64,000 nt of DNA from JAAYZB01 sp035379945 (GCA_035379945.1 DAOSWG010000008.1:8419-72418), one strand, 5' to 3'. Positions 16,389 through 24,584 are shown, numbered from the stretch's first letter. The notes: generated by a model not told the origin, from the sequence alone. Made by a program: numbers and translations.

Positions 16389-17714
16389 TCAAACAGAATT
16401 GACCTTTTTGTTTATCACATACAGCAACATGACAATTATGACTCCGACCGATGAAAACACGTACAACGACATCACTGACACCTGAGAAATAAGAACTCCG
16501 GCGATAAGCGAGGCTACCGGTACAAGAGCCATTGCCAGAACCGTTGTTACGGAACTTACTTTTCCGAGTTGTTCCCGACTGACGTTTTTTTGTATTATCA
16601 AGTTTACCGGAATATTGAAAGCCGTCGTTGTCAGACCGCCCATAAACATTACGACAACAATTGAAATAAGAACAAAATTTATCGGTAGCCATTCCAGATA
16701 GTATCCAATCATGATAGCTGATATGGTGACTAATACTGCCGTAAACAATGCTATGGCTTTCTTAAGCCCCGGAGCATAGGATTCCTTGGTTTTCTGATGC
16801 GACATCACAAGCGACATGATAATTGCCGCAAGCGATAAAGACACGGAAAATACGGAGTACCAGTTGGAAGGACTCATAAATGAATCAAATAGATACGATG
16901 GGTTTGTCGGAAAATCAAATTGAATAAAATACGGGAACGCGTTGCTGAAGATCGGTGTCAGAAAGAAATTCATCCCGAGAGCCATCAGCATGGTTATGAA
17001 AATCGGTTTAACGGATATCAGGTATTTAAGTCCGTCTTTAATATCGGATACCGATCCTTTTATTGTCATTTCTCCGGTCTTTTGTTGGCTTCTGTCGTAA
17101 TGGATAAATATCTCGGTTATGGCTGAAATGATGTATCCGATGCCATTGATGATGAATATCCAAAAAATATCCATCGAAGCATACATGATACCGCCAAGCA
17201 ACACTCCGATAATCGACTGGAAACTGTTGGATCCCTGAAGGTACGACGCAGCCGGCTGCAATTCCTCGTCGCTTACGATGAAACGCAGAAGCGACGAGGA
17301 TGCAGGGTTGAAGATCGATGAGTTGATGCTCAAAACCGTGTTCATTGCAAAAAGAACGATTAATTTCGGCAAAACGGCATCGAAAAGGATCAGTGATAAC
17401 GCACTTGCTATAATGGTGAACCCGCGGATGAAGTCGGTGACATACATGATCTTCACCTTGTTCATCCTGTCCGCCATAACCCCTCCGATCGGAATAAGCA
17501 AAACAAGGATTATTCCTGAAAGGGCCAAATACCACGCTTGAATCATAGCTGCTGTTTCCTGGCTGTATTGCTGTTTTGATAGTTTCAATACAAACAGGCT
17601 GATAGCAAAACTGAATAGCACATGGGCAACGTTAGAAACCAATACGCCCGAGAATAGCAATGAAAAATTCTTGTTGCGAAACACGCTGGTTTTGGTTGTA
17701 ACAGCATCTCCCAT
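16389..17714 (-). CDS. MFS exporter (MFS_3/enterobactin-exporter-like)
   Basis: A 441-residue membrane protein with about 12 predicted helices. The first loop begins FRNKNFSLLFSGVLVSNVAH, as in MFS_3 family exporters, and the motif A-like loop GGVMADRMNKVKIMYVTD lies near residue 80. A long central loop precedes the second half. Such proteins export drugs, macrolides or siderophores using the proton gradient; no substrate can be assigned. GGTGAG precedes the ATG by five bases. It is the last gene of the operon starting at 19270 and is followed by a strong terminator. The operon context suggests export in response to a signal sensed by the DUF2089/SHOCT proteins. Confidence 0.85.
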   Translation of the reverse strand: MGDAVTTKTSVFRNKNFSLLFSGVLVSNVAHVLFSFAISLFVLKLSKQQYSQETAAMIQAWYLALSGIILVLLIPIGGVMADRMNKVKIMYVTDFIRGFTIIASALSLILFDAVLPKLIVLFAMNTVLSINSSIFNPASSSLLRFIVSDEELQPAASYLQGSNSFQSIIGVLLGGIMYASMDIFWIFIINGIGYIISAITEIFIHYDRSQQKTGEMTIKGSVSDIKDGLKYLISVKPIFITMLMALGMNFFLTPIFSNAFPYFIQFDFPTNPSYLFDSFMSPSNWYSVFSVSLSLAAIIMSLVMSHQKTKESYAPGLKKAIALFTAVLVTISAIMIGYYLEWLPINFVLISIVVVMFMGGLTTTAFNIPVNLIIQKNVSREQLGKVSSVTTVLAMALVPVASLIAGVLISQVSVMSLYVFSSVGVIIVMLLYVINKKVNSV

Positions 17715-17730
17715 GGTGGCTCACCGAATG

Positions 17731-18123
17731 TTATTCGACAAAAATCTTTACGATGTCGCCGTCGGAAGATCTGACATTGACAAGTTCACCATTGGCGCCG
17801 GCGTTGATCATCTGGATCAACGCGTCGACATCGATGTCCATGTCGTCAAGGCCATTGATGTTGAGTTTGTTGTTTTTGAGCAACTTGGCAAATTCGATTG
17901 GCAATTGAATTCTTACTTCATCGCCGTCCGCGCTGTCGACCTGAATTTTCAACATGCGAAACGCCGTCTTTTTTCCTGGTGTCAAGGCCGATGTTTCGTT
18001 TGTCGCATCACCGGACTCGTTCAGCGCCGCAAGCAACGATTCAGCTTGCTCGGGAGTGATTTTACCCTGGGACAGCATTTCCAATATTTTAAGTCTTTCT
18101 TCCTTCATTTTATCTTTTGACAT
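17731..18123 (-). CDS. SHOCT-like (YvlB/LiaX-type N-terminus) protein
   Basis: A 130-residue acidic protein. Residues 1-35 (RLKILEMLSQGKITPEQAESLLAALN) form the short helical hairpin shared with the N-termini of YvlB and LiaX and the C-terminus of DUF2089 proteins. A linker follows, then a beta-rich part (FRMLKIQVDSADGDEVRIQL onwards) resembling the start of the adhesin-like region of YvlB-type proteins, and a C-terminal IVKIFVE strand. No membrane segment. It starts one base after the stop of the DUF2089 gene, so the two are coupled. YvlB/LiaX relatives act in envelope-stress responses; a similar role here is inferred. Confidence 0.75.
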   Translation of the reverse strand: MSKDKMKEERLKILEMLSQGKITPEQAESLLAALNESGDATNETSALTPGKKTAFRMLKIQVDSADGDEVRIQLPIEFAKLLKNNKLNINGLDDMDIDVDALIQMINAGANGELVNVRSSDGDIVKIFVE

Positions 18124-18124
18124 T

Positions 18125-18604
18125 TCAACCTCTCCTCGCTTTGAGTTTTTTTAGCATTTCGGCTGCTTCATCGGCTTTAAGTGCGCCGGAATTCAGTTTC
18201 TCCAAAATATCCAATCTTGACGACTGGTTTTCGTCTTTTTCTTCCTGCTCCTGTTCTTCTTGCTGAACCGAATCAGGCTGGTAGCCAAGTCCGGCTATCA
18301 CGTCATCAAGCATTTTTTTGATCGTCGGATAACTGAGATCCATCTCTTTTTCAACCGCTTTGATATTTCCGCGGTTTTTGACAAACACTTCGATGAAATA
18401 CAGTTTTTCCGTATCGAGGTAATTGAATTTCGAAAGTGTGAACTGTCCTTCGATTCTAGTCCCACAGTTTTCGCAGACCAGTCCTTCAACAATCAAATCA
18501 TGATTGCAAACAGGGCATTCGGATATCACCGGGTACTTGGCTTTGCCTTTTGTGATTTCTTTTAACATTTTCAACCCTTCCCTTTTAATTTCCATCTTTG
18601 GCAT
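18125..18604 (-). CDS. DUF2089-type zinc-ribbon/HTH regulator with SHOCT-like tail
   Basis: A 159-residue protein with three parts. A zinc ribbon (CPVC and CENC, residues about 30-50) is followed by a sigma-like helix-turn-helix (YFIEVFVKNRGNIKAVEKEM, then DLSYPTIKKMLDDVIAGLG). After an acidic Gln/Glu linker comes a SHOCT-like hairpin (RLDILEKLNSGALKADEAAE) at the C-terminus. This is the DUF2089 family, believed to be DNA-binding regulators. The first ATG (18602-18604) has AAGGAG 8 bases upstream. An internal ATG at 18566-18568 also has GAAGGG and would match the start of many homologues, so either may be used. It is probably the regulator of this operon. Confidence 0.8.
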   Translation of the reverse strand: MPKMEIKREGLKMLKEITKGKAKYPVISECPVCNHDLIVEGLVCENCGTRIEGQFTLSKFNYLDTEKLYFIEVFVKNRGNIKAVEKEMDLSYPTIKKMLDDVIAGLGYQPDSVQQEEQEQEEKDENQSSRLDILEKLNSGALKADEAAEMLKKLKARRG

Positions 18605-18633
18605 CTTGATTACTCCTTTTTATTTTATGAATA

Positions 18634-18765
18634 TTATTTGGCGTCGTGTAATGAAGCTACTGAAACAAATCTCTGAAACAATTCGGCCATTTCCGGAGAC
18701 ACTGTTTTCTTGTATACTGATTCTGCTCTATTTGTCTGCGACATGGCATTCAGATGTTTTCTCAT
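18634..18765 (-). CDS. Small ORF of 43 residues, unknown function
   Basis: A 43-codon frame from an ATG at 18763-18765 to TAA at 18634-18636. It is preceded by a perfect AAGGAGGG site eight bases upstream. The product begins MRKHLNAMSQTNRAESVYKK and continues TVSPEMAELFQRFVSVASL; it is basic at the N-terminus with a short amphipathic helix. It lies three bases after the stop of the preceding 43-codon frame and 29 bp before the DUF2089 gene, in line with the operon. I recognise no family. The ribosome site and spacing are the evidence for translation. Confidence 0.6.
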   Translation of the reverse strand: MRKHLNAMSQTNRAESVYKKTVSPEMAELFQRFVSVASLHDAK

Positions 18766-18768
18766 TTC

Positions 18769-18900
18769 TTATCCCTCCTTGATACTACTTTCTTTTCCTT
18801 CTGTGAGTAATCTCGGCAAAATCGGTGTAATTTGTTTGTTTGCCAGAGATCCTTTGCAAAAGTCTAAACTTTTTCTTGTTTTATATTCCTCGTGATTCAT
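18769..18900 (-). CDS. Small ORF of 43 residues, unknown function
   Basis: A 43-codon frame from an ATG at 18898-18900 to TAA at 18769-18771, with GGGGGTGA about six bases upstream. The product starts MNHEEYKTRKSLDFCKGSL and continues ANKQITPILPRLLTEGK. The segment LDFCKGSLANKQITPILPRLL loosely follows the hydrophobic spacing of a SHOCT-like hairpin, but this is weak. It is the second frame of the operon, between the membrane SHOCT-like protein and the other 43-codon frame, with no better candidate in this 318-bp stretch. Unknown function. Confidence 0.55.
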   Translation of the reverse strand: MNHEEYKTRKSLDFCKGSLANKQITPILPRLLTEGKESSIKEG

Positions 18901-18922
18901 TCAGGATCACCCCCGTTTGAAA

Positions 18923-19270
18923 TCAAAATGTTCTTATTCTTATTTTCTCTCCGCTTTCGGTCTTGACGTCTATGAAAATGTCTTTCGTCGAAACCAGCTC
19001 GATAATGTCTTTCTTGGATAAGCCGGATTCCGCTTGCAAATCTGTCTTGGCCAATCTTAAGGCCCATCGGAAAATGAAAATCGGAATGGGGCAGAAAAAC
19101 AGGAAAGCAAGAAATCTGTTGACGCCTTTTTCTTCAGGAATCGTTATCCGCAGTTTAACGAATGACGCCCGGTGTTTTTTTGGACTTTTTTCCGCTTCAT
19201 ACAGACTGGCATAAGCTTTCTTAACGGATATCTCCTTGTTCGATAATTTCTTCAATGTTTCAATGCTCAT
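18923..19270 (-). CDS. SHOCT-like N-terminus, membrane-associated protein of unknown function
   Basis: A 115-residue protein. Residues 1-28 (TLKKLSNKEISVKKAYASLY) have the same helical hairpin spacing as the two downstream SHOCT-like proteins. A beta stretch (ASFVKLRITIPEE) follows, then one probable membrane helix (RFLAFLFFCPIPIFIFRWAL, about residues 52-71), then a cytoplasmic tail ending IFIDVKTESGEKIRIRTF. It is the first gene of the operon, about 40 bases after a good promoter. I do not recognise a named family; it resembles small proteins found with YvlB/DUF2089 genes in Bacillota. A membrane sensor role is only an inference. Confidence 0.7.
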   Translation of the reverse strand: MSIETLKKLSNKEISVKKAYASLYEAEKSPKKHRASFVKLRITIPEEKGVNRFLAFLFFCPIPIFIFRWALRLAKTDLQAESGLSKKDIIELVSTKDIFIDVKTESGEKIRIRTF

Positions 19271-19309
19271 CTTCTATCAAAACCTTTCATATTTTCAACT
19301 TGCAACTTA

Positions 19310-19338
19310 ATTATATTCAATTTGTTTTCAAAAATCAA
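19310..19338 (-). promoter_or_regulatory. Promoter of the SHOCT/MFS operon
   Basis: TTGATT (19333-19338) and TATAAT (19310-19315) on the minus strand with a 17-base spacer, 40 bases before the first gene. Confidence 0.75.
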
Positions 19339-19388
19339 GCATTATTTTAATATTTTTATAAAATTTATGAACTTTCTTATTGATTTCA

Positions 19389-19418
19389 TTAAAAAAGCGC
19401 CCTTTTTGGACGCTTTTT
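19389..19418 (-). terminator. Terminator after the vanZ-like gene
   Basis: AAAGCGTCC pairs with GGGCGCTTT on the minus strand across an A-rich loop, followed by T residues. It sits just after the stop of the gene at 19421. Confidence 0.8.
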
Positions 19419-19420
19419 GT

Positions 19421-19843
19421 TTATTTTGTTTGTTTTTTCCATATTCCGGCCTGAATTCCGACAATGAATCCCGGTAAGTCAAACACCAAAGCATCAACCA
19501 GACTGGCTGATCGGCCTTCAACGAAGATCTGACCAAGCTCGTCAAACAAAGAAATACACAAGCCAATTGAAAGAAGAATGACAATCTTGTATCCCCTGCC
19601 AGGCATGGCTAGCGACCAAAATACGCCACAGACCAAAAATTCAAACACATGAGCCGCTTTCCTTATTATCATATGAAGAGTATCCAAATCGATCGGGTGC
19701 ATAGAAAAAAGATAATCCCAGATCGGTTTCGCCCTTTCGGTTATCCAAAGACTCAATGACGAGGACTCGTCACCGGTAGCCCGGGAAAATGAAAATATGA
19801 CGGCCGTCCACAGAATCGCCAGAATGAACCAAAGTTTCTTCAT
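19421..19843 (-). CDS. VanZ-family membrane protein
   Basis: A 140-residue protein with four to five hydrophobic segments. It shows the VanZ-like signatures FSFSRATGDESS after the first helix, RKAAHVFEFLVCG near residue 62, and DELGQIFVEGRSAS with DALVFDLPGF near the C-terminus. VanZ-like proteins have poorly known roles; VanZ itself gives low teicoplanin resistance, but a resistance role should not be assumed here. The ATG overlaps the uvrB stop (ATGA), so it is co-transcribed with uvrB, and a terminator follows directly. Confidence 0.85.
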   Translation of the reverse strand: MKKLWFILAILWTAVIFSFSRATGDESSSLSLWITERAKPIWDYLFSMHPIDLDTLHMIIRKAAHVFEFLVCGVFWSLAMPGRGYKIVILLSIGLCISLFDELGQIFVEGRSASLVDALVFDLPGFIVGIQAGIWKKQTK

Positions 19844-21804
19844 CCGATCTCCTTTTTTAATTCGAAAATGACATCTCTCAGTTCCGCAGCTCTTTCAAAA
19901 TCCAATTCCTTTGCGGCTTGCAACATTTGTTTTTCCAAAATATCGATATTTCGTTTGAGTTCCTCTATTGGCAATTTTCCAAACGCTTTTGTCTTGTCCT
20001 CTTCCGCCATTTTGATCGAAATCGCTTCGGGAATCGGTTTAAGGATCGTCTGGGGAATGATGCCGTTTCTCTTGTTATATTCTTCCTGAATCTGTCGGCG
20101 TCGGTTGGTTTCGGAAATTGCGTTTTTAATTGAATCGGTCAATGTGTCAGCGTACATTACAACCTTACCGTTAACATTTCTTGCGGCTCGACCGATGGTT
20201 TGAATCAGCGATCTCGTGCTGCGGAGAAAACCTTCCTTGTCCGCATCCAGAATACCGATGAAGGATACTTCCGGCAAATCCAGGCCTTCCCTGAGAAGAT
20301 TGATTCCAACTAAAATGTCAAAATCCCCCATTCGTAAGCTGCGAATGATTTCCATTCTTTCAAGCGACTTGATCTCGGAATGTAGATATCTGACTCTATA
20401 TCCGAGACTTTTCAGATAATCGGTCAGATCTTCACTCATCTTGATTGTCAAAGTCGTAATAAGGGATCTTTCGTTCCTAGCGATCGTTTTCTCGATCTCG
20501 CCGATTAGATCGTCGATTTGGCCGGCTACCGGCCTGATTTCGACATATGGATCCAAGAGGCCTGTCGGCCTGATTATTTGCTCGACAACGGCATCCGCTC
20601 TTTCCATTTCAAAATCCCCCGGGGTGGCAGATACGTAAATGGCCTGATTTATTTTTGATAGGAATTCATCAAAATTTAATGGCCGGTTGTCAAGTGCAGA
20701 AGGCAAGCGGAAGCCATAATCAACCAGGGTTTGTTTACGGGATCTGTCGCCGTTGAACATACCTCTCACCTGTGGCAATGTCACATGAGATTCGTCCACC
20801 ACAAGCAGAAAATCAGAAGGGAAAAAATCAATCAAGACAGATGGCGTCTCCCCTTCTTTGCGTAGTGCCAGATGACGGGAATAGTTTTCGATGCCACCGC
20901 AAGAACCGATCTCCCTGATCATTTCCAAATCGTATATCGTTCTTTGCTCGATTCTTTCCGCTTCCAAGGGCATGGCTTTGTTTTTGAAATATGCGACCCG
21001 CTCGTCCAGTTCGTCTTTGATCCTGGTAAGCGCTTCGTCGAGTTTATTGCGGTTGGTAAGAAAGTGGGAAGCGGGAAACACTGATACAATCTGATAGTCT
21101 TCGATGATTTCTCCGGTAACGATATTGAATGACCGAATCCTTTCAATCGTGTCAAAATCGTATTCGACCCTGATGGCTGTCTTTTCTTCGTATGGCGGCA
21201 TGATTTCCACAACATCCCCGCGCACCCGAAAACTTCCGCGGGAAAAATCGATGTCGTTACGCACATAGAGGATGTTGACCAGTTTCTCTAAAAGTTTGTC
21301 CCGTCCGGAATTGTCCCCCGCTCTGAGTGTTACCATTCCGTTTTTGTATTCCTCGGGATCTCCGATACCGTAAATACATGATACGGAGGCCACCACGATG
21401 ACATCTTTTCTTTCCAAAAGCGAAGATGTGGCAGCGTGTCGCATCTCATCGATCTCATCATTGATTTTCGCGTCTTTTTCAATATAAAGATCTGCCCCGG
21501 GAACATAAGCTTCCGGCTGATAGTAGTCATAATAGGATATGAAATATTCGACCCTGTTTTCAGGAAACAGACTCTTGAATTCCGAATAAAGCTGCCCAGC
21601 TAAGGTTTTGTTGTGGGCAAGGACCAAAACAGGTTTCTGAACCTGTTCGATGACCTTACTAATGGTATAGGTTTTGCCGGTACCGGTCGCACCAAGCAAT
21701 ACCTGTTCTTTCATTTCGCTTCTAAGATTTTCCGTCAATTTCCTAATGGCTTCCGGCTGATCGCCGGTTGGTTCATAGGAAGATACGACCTTGAATTTAT
21801 TCAT
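19840..21804 (-). CDS. uvrB: Excinuclease ABC subunit B
   Basis: UvrB is the damage-verifying helicase of nucleotide excision repair; it receives damage from UvrA and recruits UvrC. The 654-residue length is standard. Visible features: Walker A GATGTGKT near residue 39, the beta-hairpin YYDYYQPEAYVPGAD near 92-106, VVDESHV (DESH box), SATPG, IQTIGRAARN (motif VI), and a C-terminal UVR domain (LDFERAAELRDVI) that binds UvrC. The ribosome site is weak (GGTGATG). The short space to the divergent radical SAM gene holds both promoters. No uvrA or uvrC is in the window. Confidence 0.98.
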   Translation of the reverse strand: MNKFKVVSSYEPTGDQPEAIRKLTENLRSEMKEQVLLGATGTGKTYTISKVIEQVQKPVLVLAHNKTLAGQLYSEFKSLFPENRVEYFISYYDYYQPEAYVPGADLYIEKDAKINDEIDEMRHAATSSLLERKDVIVVASVSCIYGIGDPEEYKNGMVTLRAGDNSGRDKLLEKLVNILYVRNDIDFSRGSFRVRGDVVEIMPPYEEKTAIRVEYDFDTIERIRSFNIVTGEIIEDYQIVSVFPASHFLTNRNKLDEALTRIKDELDERVAYFKNKAMPLEAERIEQRTIYDLEMIREIGSCGGIENYSRHLALRKEGETPSVLIDFFPSDFLLVVDESHVTLPQVRGMFNGDRSRKQTLVDYGFRLPSALDNRPLNFDEFLSKINQAIYVSATPGDFEMERADAVVEQIIRPTGLLDPYVEIRPVAGQIDDLIGEIEKTIARNERSLITTLTIKMSEDLTDYLKSLGYRVRYLHSEIKSLERMEIIRSLRMGDFDILVGINLLREGLDLPEVSFIGILDADKEGFLRSTRSLIQTIGRAARNVNGKVVMYADTLTDSIKNAISETNRRRQIQEEYNKRNGIIPQTILKPIPEAISIKMAEEDKTKAFGKLPIEELKRNIDILEKQMLQAAKELDFERAAELRDVIFELKKEIG

Positions 21805-21891
21805 GCCATCATCACCGTTTATAGTATATCATATTAGGATAAGCATATGGCATAAATCCGTTTTTCTGTTAAAATGGTATCGGTGATGAAA

Positions 21892-23571
21892 ATGAAAACC
21901 CTGTTGGTCGCAATTGATGCCAAATATATCCATAAGAATGTCGCGGTCAGGCTTTTGAAAGCAAACTGCGATTTTCCTGTCGACCTCTTAGAAACAAATA
22001 TCAAGGAAAACGTCGACGATATTTTCGATAAGATCGTCTCTTTCTCTCCGGATATCATAGGCTTCAGCGTATATATATGGAATATTACTGTCATCACCAA
22101 ACTGACCGAAAGAATCAAATCATCAACAAAAGCCATCGTCATCTGGGGCGGCCCGGAAGTGTGTTACGATTATGAATACTTTCTTTCCAGGTTTTCCGTG
22201 GATTTCGTTGCGATTGGAGAAGGCGAACTGACATTCAATCAGTTTCTGCATGCCATAAATGAAAACAGCGGCTTCGATCACATATCCGGCCTAGCATTTA
22301 AAAAGGAAAATATTGTCTTTGCGACAAAGCCTGCCGAAACAATAGATTTGACAGAACTCAAGTCGCCTTACCGCTTCCAAGATGATATCGCCGAACTGCC
22401 TTATCAGATTCAATATCTGGAATCCTCGCGTGGATGTCCTTTCCACTGTTCCTATTGTCTCGCTTCACTTGAAAACAAAGTACGTTTCTTTCCGCTTGAC
22501 AAAGTCAAAGATGACTTGTTATTTCTGATTAGAAACGGCGCCAGAACGTTCAAATTCCTTGACAGGACCTTCAATATTGATAATAAGCGCGCAATAGAAC
22601 TGGCTGACTTTATCATCAAAAATCATCTGCCCGGTAATTCCTTTCAATTCGAAATAACTGGGGAAATCCTATCGGACGAATTCATTGATTTCATCAATTT
22701 AAACGCTCCGAAACATCTTTTCCGGTTTGAAATCGGTATCCAGTCGACAAACGAAAGCAGCAACCTGGCAGTTAGTAGACGCCAAGACAACGACCGATTG
22801 TTCTTTGTCATCCGCAAAATCAGGCAAGCCGGCGTCATCGATCTTCATCTTGATTTAATTGCCGGGCTTCCTTATGAAGACCTCGACAGTTTTTCGAAAA
22901 CATTTGATGCCGCCTTTTCCTTGCGAGCCAAGGAACTCCAGTTGGGATTCCTCAAGTTATTGCGCGGAACTCCAATCAGAAAAAACGCTGATATGCTTGG
23001 CTATAGTTTTAATCAAGATCCACCATATGAAATAACGGAAAGCCGGTGGATATCAAAAAATGACATGAAGAAAATCCGCCAGGTCGAACAGGCATTGAAT
23101 ATTTTCTGGAACAAATTTTTCATGACAAAAACCATCGAAAAAATAGCCGATGTTGAATTGTCAATATTTCATTTTTTCACAAATCTGTTTTTATATTGCA
23201 AAAGAGTTGGATTTGTTTTCCACCGGTATCAATTGTCGGATGTTTTCCAGGTATTGAATGATTATTTATGCAAAACCAATCCTTCCCTTCATGATTTAGT
23301 ATTGCCGCTGATGAAACATGACTACCTGTCCTATCACAAAATCAAACCAAAAATCTGGTGGAAGGAAGACAAACTGGAAAGACGCGAAGTTTTCCGAACT
23401 TTCTTAGAAAAGAATCATGACTATAAATTGGACACACTATACAAATACGGAATACTTGCAACCTATGGCGATCTTTTTCTTTTGGCTATTTACATGCCCG
23501 ATCATACCAGCATCCTTCTTTTCGGTCATGACGGCGTCATTCTTTCGGATTTGTCAGAAACCGCACTTTGA
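21892..23571 (+). CDS. B12-binding-domain radical SAM protein with DUF4080
   Basis: About 560 residues. The N-terminal 170 residues form a B12-binding-like Rossmann domain (FSPDIIGFSVYIWN, VIWGGPEV, GEGELTFNQFL); no clear DxHxxG cobalamin motif is seen. The radical SAM domain follows with the cluster motif CPFHCSYC (CxxxCxxC, near residue 190) and a TIM-barrel core. The last third matches the DUF4080 region found in this family. The reaction is unknown; relatives are annotated as Fe-S oxidoreductases. Candidate ATGs are 21874, 21886 and 21892; MKTLLVAIDAKYIHKN matches the usual family start and has GGTGA upstream. It is divergent from uvrB. Confidence 0.85.
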   Translation: MKTLLVAIDAKYIHKNVAVRLLKANCDFPVDLLETNIKENVDDIFDKIVSFSPDIIGFSVYIWNITVITKLTERIKSSTKAIVIWGGPEVCYDYEYFLSRFSVDFVAIGEGELTFNQFLHAINENSGFDHISGLAFKKENIVFATKPAETIDLTELKSPYRFQDDIAELPYQIQYLESSRGCPFHCSYCLASLENKVRFFPLDKVKDDLLFLIRNGARTFKFLDRTFNIDNKRAIELADFIIKNHLPGNSFQFEITGEILSDEFIDFINLNAPKHLFRFEIGIQSTNESSNLAVSRRQDNDRLFFVIRKIRQAGVIDLHLDLIAGLPYEDLDSFSKTFDAAFSLRAKELQLGFLKLLRGTPIRKNADMLGYSFNQDPPYEITESRWISKNDMKKIRQVEQALNIFWNKFFMTKTIEKIADVELSIFHFFTNLFLYCKRVGFVFHRYQLSDVFQVLNDYLCKTNPSLHDLVLPLMKHDYLSYHKIKPKIWWKEDKLERREVFRTFLEKNHDYKLDTLYKYGILATYGDLFLLAIYMPDHTSILLFGHDGVILSDLSETAL

Positions 23572-23579
23572 TATATAAT
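23551..23579 (+). promoter_or_regulatory. Promoter of the leader ORF and EFR1 gene
   Basis: TTGTCA (23551-23556) and TATAAT (23574-23579) with a 17-base spacer. The -35 lies inside the end of the radical SAM gene, so the next gene can be expressed on its own. Confidence 0.75.
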
Positions 23580-23619
23580 TAATTTTGCTTGGAACTATTT
23601 CGCAAAGGAGTATTCTCAA

Positions 23620-23658
23620 ATGCCACAGGAAAAAGCCTTTTGGTGTTTTGCCCAATGA
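23620..23658 (+). CDS. 12-residue leader ORF coupled to the EFR1 gene
   Basis: An ATG at 23620-23622 follows AAAGGAG at a 9-base distance and encodes MPQEKAFWCFAQ before TGA at 23656-23658. That stop overlaps the ATG of the flavodoxin/ferredoxin gene (ATGA), which itself lacks a clear ribosome site. This implies translation coupling through a short leader peptide. The peptide is unusually rich in aromatic residues plus Cys. Confidence 0.55.
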   Translation: MPQEKAFWCFAQ

Positions 23659-24563
23659 AAACAGCGATAATATATCTTTTCACCGGTACCGGAAACACTA
23701 GGATCGCCGGAGATCTGATTGCCGGACAATTAGCGAAACACAATACCAGAACAACTATCTATGAACTCAAACAACCGTTTGAAAATATTCCCGATCCCAA
23801 TCAGTTCGATATGGTTGGATTCGGATACCCTGTCCACGCTTTCAACACTCCTCGCTTCTTTTTAGACTTTGTGAAAAAACTTCCAGACACTAACAAAAAA
23901 ACCGCTTTTGTCTTCAAAACGTCGGGCGAACCTTTTGCATTGAACAACGCTTCGAGCCGTCCTTTGATACGTCTGTTGGAAAAGAAGGGCTTCGTTCCGG
24001 TTTCTGATCGCCATATGCTGATGCCTTACAATATTATTTTCCGTTACCCTGACGCCATGGTAAAGCAAATGTATCTTCATACAGGAAAAATGGCTATGCT
24101 ATCGGTAAACGACATTTTAAAAGGAAACCACAAGAAATTCCGTTTCAGTCCCTTGACGGTCATCAGCCTTTATGTTTTTCGTCTACAGTGGCTGGGTGCC
24201 AAGATAAACGGTCCCTGGATCCATGTGGATAAAAATTTATGTGCCGGATGCAGTCTATGCGTTAAAATGTGTCCAGCCGCCAATATCACCATGGAAAACG
24301 GATTTCCGAAATTCTCAAGCCATTGCACGATGTGCATGCGCTGTGCGTTTTTCTGTCCCAGCGACGCAGTGCGTCCCGGATTTTTAAACGGATGGCGCGT
24401 AAACGGGCCCTATCAATTTGAAAATATCGTAAAAGACGATTCCATACCAACCTCATTCGTCCAAAAAGACACCAAAGGATATTTCCGCCTATTCAAAAAT
24501 TATTACGAGCGGACAAACAAGGAAATCAAAGAACTGGAAAAATCCAAACAAAAAGCCTGCTAA
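23655..24563 (+). CDS. EFR1-family flavodoxin plus 2[4Fe-4S] ferredoxin
   Basis: A 302-residue electron-transfer protein. The N-terminal flavodoxin-like domain starts IIYLFTGTGNTR (phosphate loop for FMN) and spans about 1-165. The C-terminal domain carries two ferredoxin clusters: CAGCSLCVKMCP and CTMCMRCAFFCP. This arrangement is the EFRO1/EFR1 family, thought to pass electrons between flavin and Fe-S centres in anaerobes. The start is the ATG at 23655-23657, since the conserved flavodoxin strand begins there; the frame is open further upstream but that part overlaps a promoter-proximal leader ORF. It could supply electrons to the preceding radical SAM enzyme (inference). Confidence 0.88.
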   Translation: MKTAIIYLFTGTGNTRIAGDLIAGQLAKHNTRTTIYELKQPFENIPDPNQFDMVGFGYPVHAFNTPRFFLDFVKKLPDTNKKTAFVFKTSGEPFALNNASSRPLIRLLEKKGFVPVSDRHMLMPYNIIFRYPDAMVKQMYLHTGKMAMLSVNDILKGNHKKFRFSPLTVISLYVFRLQWLGAKINGPWIHVDKNLCAGCSLCVKMCPAANITMENGFPKFSSHCTMCMRCAFFCPSDAVRPGFLNGWRVNGPYQFENIVKDDSIPTSFVQKDTKGYFRLFKNYYERTNKEIKELEKSKQKAC

Positions 24564-24583
24564 TTAATTTGGCAGGCTTTTTT
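24552..24583. terminator. Bidirectional terminator between EFR1 gene and pfkA
   Basis: AAGCCTG and CAGGCTT form a stem with a 13-base loop. T-runs follow on the plus strand (six T) and on the minus strand (five T), serving both convergent genes. Confidence 0.85.
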
Positions 24584-24584
24584 A

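Noticed and set aside
19421..19843. Glycopeptide resistance gene
   Set aside because: VanZ-family similarity alone does not imply resistance; no van genes are near and the gene is part of the uvrB unit.
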